In this document: positions 61,124 through 64,000 of the stretch, piece by piece
How the letters are laid out: the number at the start of each line of letters is the position of its first letter
Position numbering within the stretch: the stretch's first letter is position 1
Assembly (NCBI RefSeq): GCF_002563895.1
Contig: NZ_PDJB01000001.1
Location: 3,331,501 to 3,395,500, forward strand
Direction: 5' to 3'
DNA from: Pseudomonas lurida
GTDB taxonomy: Bacteria; Pseudomonadota; Gammaproteobacteria; Pseudomonadales; Pseudomonadaceae
Length of the DNA: 64,000 nt
The notes under the pieces: generated by a model
What the model saw: the letters and a program-made list of their open reading frames with translations, nothing else
Told to the model about the DNA's origin: nothing
Databases searched by the model: none
Position numbers and translations under genes: made by a program

Positions 61124-64000
61124 ATGACAGACCCGAATACCCTCCTCGCCGCACACCCGACCCGACAAGCGGTTGAGGCCCAGTTTCGCACGCGTCCGAC
61201 ATTGCGCTCAGTGACCCGGCAGTTGCTGGCCGAGCAGTTGAAGGGAAAATACCCGCCACTCACCTACCCCGTTGATGAACTGCGACTGGCCGTGCCCCGT
61301 GAAGGCGGCGGCCGCGTGCTCCTGCCGCTGCTGGAAGTGGCGCTGAGCCACATGGCCGATGGCAGTTTCCCCGACTTGTCTACACGCCACGGCCTCGATG
61401 GCTACCTGAGCGGGGCCACCGGTTCTCGGCTTGGATTTGAAGCCGATGGGCCGCGTGACTACGACCTTGAGGTGATCGAAACCCTCATCCGAGAACTGCC
61501 GTCCATACTGCACATCGGCTTTCAAGACGCCCTGGCCACGTATTGGAGTGAGGACAGTGGTGCCGGCGGCAGTCGTTGGCTATGGCTGGCCGGCGTCCTG
61601 CGAGGCACGCTGCTCGACTCGGCGATTCGCCAGGCCAATGGCGCGACGCCAGTGCTGAAAACCCTCGACACACTGGCTCGCTATCCCGACCGCGCTGCGC
61701 GCGCACACCGCCCCTGGCCCGAGCGTGCCGTGCACGCCTATACCGTGGAGACCCACCTGGAGCAGGCGGGCCGGCGGATCACGTTGCAAGCCAGCGACCT
61801 GCTGGTGGTCTGCCAGGCGCACGTGTTGCTGTGTCACGTGGCGGGCCAGATCGAGGTGTTCGCCGACCTCGATGCCTTCGGCAAGGCGTGGGGCGCACGC
61901 TTGCAACGGCGCTACAGCGTCGACAGGATCACCTGGCAACAGTACGAACCCGATGGCGATATCTTTGAGGTGCAAGCCGCGCTGATTGCCAATCGGCAAC
62001 TGGATGACCTCGCCGCGATCCAACTGCCCGGCACCTGCACCGTGCAGGCGTTGGAGCAGCTGTTTGCCGAGGTGACGTACCCGGCACGTTTATTCACGCC
62101 TTCGGCCCCCACGCCCCTGGCAACCTTGGCGCCGATCCAGGCCGGCCTGCCCGGCTGGTTGCAACATGCCAGCGCCGCCGACCGCCTGGCCTACCGCCAG
62201 TGCCTGTTGGAGCAAGCCGGCATTCGCCGCCTGACCCTAGGCGACTCGGACTTCGAGGGCCTGGAAACGCTGCGCAGTTACGCCACCGCGCACTTGAATC
62301 ATCAGTTGTGCCTGGACCGCAACCTGGCCTTGACCGGCTCACGCATCTGCGACGACCTGGCCGTAGGCTACAACGCCGACGACCTGCAACTGACGTTTCA
62401 CGTCGCGGTGGGCAGCCTGCAGGGCGGCTATGTCGAACCCGAGTCCATGAGCCTGGTCGACCTGGCCGTGAAAAACCTCTGCGCAAAGCCCACCGGCCGC
62501 ATGACCCTGCGCCACCGCGCGGGCCGGGTGATCGAGCCATGGTTGACCGCCGATTACATTGATCAACTGGTCCAGCGTGTCGACATCGGCAAAAACTACC
62601 CCGCCTACTTGCGCGAGCAACTGATGGGGGACACCGACGCCGCGCTGAAACGCCAGAAGCTGTTCCAGCTACAACGTCCGGTTCACCTGAAAACCCAGGC
62701 GCTGGAACTCAAAATCAAGGGCGAAGCCGGCCTGACCCTGAGCGGCGTCCGCTGTGTGAATGCAGTGCTCAGCCCCGAGCCTCTGGGGCGCCAGGTCGAG
62801 GGGCACGCCATCGTCATGCGCAGGCTGGGGTTTGTGCGCAAACCGGGCGCCCCTGCAGATGTCGCGCACAACATGTTCATCATCGAACCCCTCGACCCAC
62901 AGCGGGGCCCGCACCTGTTGTACCGACCGGCCTATCGCGATGCGCTGCTGGAATTCGCCAGCCGTGCACACCTGCTGGCGGCCATCGTGCAGCCCGGCGT
63001 CCTGCAGGACAGCGTGCTGACCTGGTTGCCGGACACGGCCCGGGCGATCTACAGCAACGGTGGCTTCAGCCAGCCTCACTACGTGCGGGTTGGCCTGGGC
63101 TCGGACTTCGCCCCCCTGCCCAGCGTGCCCAAGCCTGCGACGCTGGCAGCCGTCAGCGACGAATGCCATGACGAAATCCTCCAAGCGCTGGGCAATGGCC
63201 GCCTCATGGAATACCTGTTCGGCAGTGAAACCCGGCAGTTGCTGGACCAGGCTGAGCGCGAGTCGACATCCAACCGCGAAAGCCGTTGGGCACTGATCCT
63301 GGAAGGCATGCAACTGGGTTTCAACACGCTGTTGATGGCGGTGCGCGGACCGCTGGCGGCGGTAGGCTGGTTGATGCAACTGGTGCAGGGCCTCACGCAG
63401 GACTTGCCGGCGCTGGAAAGTGATGACCCCACGGCGAAAGAGCTGGCCTGGGTAGACCTGTTGTTGAACATCGGCATGCTGCTGGTGCACCAGGGCGCAC
63501 TCGGCGCGCCTGCCGATAGCCTGCCGGAGGATGAGCGGGTGCTGAAGCGCTTGCCGCCCAGGCCTGCCCTGCCCGGCCAGGCGGCCATGGTTGAGCGCGG
63601 CACGGTCGGCCTGCCCTCCGAGCCCCCCGGAGGTGGCCGTACGCTGCTGGACTATGATCTCTCCCTGGCAGGCGATAGTGCGGCGGCCAAGTTGCTGGAG
63701 AAACTGCGGGCATTCAACATTCCCTGGCCTGATCCCGCACCTGCGCCGGTCAGCATCGGTAGTCATCAGGGTTTGTACAACATCAACGGCCTTTGGCATG
63801 CCTCGGTCGGTGGCTTGCTGTTCAGGGCCAGTATCGTTGCGGGCGTTGGCGACGTGTTTATCATCCACCCCGAGAAAATCGACCACCCCGGTATCAAGCT
63901 GAAAACCGACGGCAAGGGCCATTGGACCCTGGACCGCGGCCTCAAGCTGTTGGGCGGCGGCCCCAAGCGGATGGCGGCATTACGCGAGGAAAACCAGCGC
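61124..64000 (+). CDS. Partial giant toxin-like protein (DUF6543 type)
   Basis: An open frame from ATG 61124 (AAAGGA upstream) to the right edge, 959 codons with no stop in the part checked codon by codon and consistent translation throughout. The N terminus, LLAEQLKGKYPPLTYPVDEL and then HGLDGYLSGATGSRLG, is typical of DUF6543 (dermonecrotic-toxin-like) proteins of Pseudomonas. The middle has the usual IEPWLTADYIDQLVQRV and DTDAALKRQKLFQLQ segments, then a hydrophobic stretch (LGFNTLLMAVRGPLAAVGWL). The effector domain, if any, lies beyond the window. It is the second such protein here, but differs from the one at 1975. Confidence 0.88.
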   Translation, partial: MTDPNTLLAAHPTRQAVEAQFRTRPTLRSVTRQLLAEQLKGKYPPLTYPVDELRLAVPREGGGRVLLPLLEVALSHMADGSFPDLSTRHGLDGYLSGATGSRLGFEADGPRDYDLEVIETLIRELPSILHIGFQDALATYWSEDSGAGGSRWLWLAGVLRGTLLDSAIRQANGATPVLKTLDTLARYPDRAARAHRPWPERAVHAYTVETHLEQAGRRITLQASDLLVVCQAHVLLCHVAGQIEVFADLDAFGKAWGARLQRRYSVDRITWQQYEPDGDIFEVQAALIANRQLDDLAAIQLPGTCTVQALEQLFAEVTYPARLFTPSAPTPLATLAPIQAGLPGWLQHASAADRLAYRQCLLEQAGIRRLTLGDSDFEGLETLRSYATAHLNHQLCLDRNLALTGSRICDDLAVGYNADDLQLTFHVAVGSLQGGYVEPESMSLVDLAVKNLCAKPTGRMTLRHRAGRVIEPWLTADYIDQLVQRVDIGKNYPAYLREQLMGDTDAALKRQKLFQLQRPVHLKTQALELKIKGEAGLTLSGVRCVNAVLSPEPLGRQVEGHAIVMRRLGFVRKPGAPADVAHNMFIIEPLDPQRGPHLLYRPAYRDALLEFASRAHLLAAIVQPGVLQDSVLTWLPDTARAIYSNGGFSQPHYVRVGLGSDFAPLPSVPKPATLAAVSDECHDEILQALGNGRLMEYLFGSETRQLLDQAERESTSNRESRWALILEGMQLGFNTLLMAVRGPLAAVGWLMQLVQGLTQDLPALESDDPTAKELAWVDLLLNIGMLLVHQGALGAPADSLPEDERVLKRLPPRPALPGQAAMVERGTVGLPSEPPGGGRTLLDYDLSLAGDSAAAKLLEKLRAFNIPWPDPAPAPVSIGSHQGLYNINGLWHASVGGLLFRASIVAGVGDVFIIHPEKIDHPGIKLKTDGKGHWTLDRGLKLLGGGPKRMAALREENQR

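Overview
The window is high-GC chromosomal DNA of a Pseudomonas, most likely of the P. fluorescens group. This rests on the gene set (1,622-residue NAD-dependent gdhB, acnB, rstAB, miaE, sbcDC, a BatD-type operon, DUF6543 giant proteins, a DUF3077-type small protein) and on several dispersed copies of the GTGGGAGC(T/G)GGCTTGCC palindrome typical of REP/REPIN elements in that group. I see no rRNA, tRNA, insertion sequence, prophage or CRISPR array.

Layout, left to right. 0-1.9 kb: a MoxR-type AAA+ ATPase with a downstream partner that leaves the window, and a GFA/Mss4-like protein. 2-6.2 kb: a 1,401-residue toxin-like protein with a caspase-type His/Cys pair near its C terminus. 6.2-8.2 kb: the rstAB two-component system. 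8.4-14.0 kb: a five-gene operon that looks like an undescribed small-molecule biosynthesis locus (AMP-forming ligase, methyltransferase-like protein, acyl-CoA-dehydrogenase-fold monooxygenase, stand-alone ectoine-synthase-like cupin, MFS exporter). It is preceded by a 20-bp palindrome at the promoter, a long RNA hairpin and a 25-codon ORF. 14-16.1 kb: miaE, a universal stress protein behind a perfect Anr/Fnr box, and a DUF1289 protein. 16.1-19.2 kb: acnB with a long, strongly folded 5' leader. 19.2-20.95 kb: a gene-free repeat region holding an eight-unit REPIN array of about 170-bp period. 21-30.6 kb: metabolic genes and regulators, including a MocR-type regulator whose likely operator (ATTGGTC direct repeat over the -35 box) recurs before two nearby genes, and a Thr-rich leader ORF plus terminator before an isochorismatase-family gene. 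30.8-33.7 kb: a DctA-family carrier with two FCD-type GntR regulators. 34.5-40.9 kb: a LOG-family gene, gdhB and a small acidic protein. 41-42.9 kb: a secreted S8 protease-like protein with a chitin-binding-type tail. 43-49.9 kb: a six-gene MoxR/DUF58/VWA/BatD operon. 50-52.4 kb: a tandemly duplicated two-gene module of unknown function. 52.9-58.8 kb: a DUF3077-type protein behind a structured repeat, then sbcD-sbcC-GST. 58.9-61 kb: two small exported proteins, a secreted lactonase and DUF5629. 61.1-64 kb: a second DUF6543 toxin-like gene that runs off the right edge.

Most genes are ordinary core metabolism and stress functions. The accessory parts are the biosynthetic operon, the two toxin-like giants, the duplicated module, the S8 protease-like protein and the repeat array. 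The strongest candidates for something undescribed are the 8.4-14.0 kb operon, the acnB leader RNA, the duplicated module and the Thr-rich attenuator-like leader. All coordinates, motifs and pairings were read by eye; no homology search or folding program was run.
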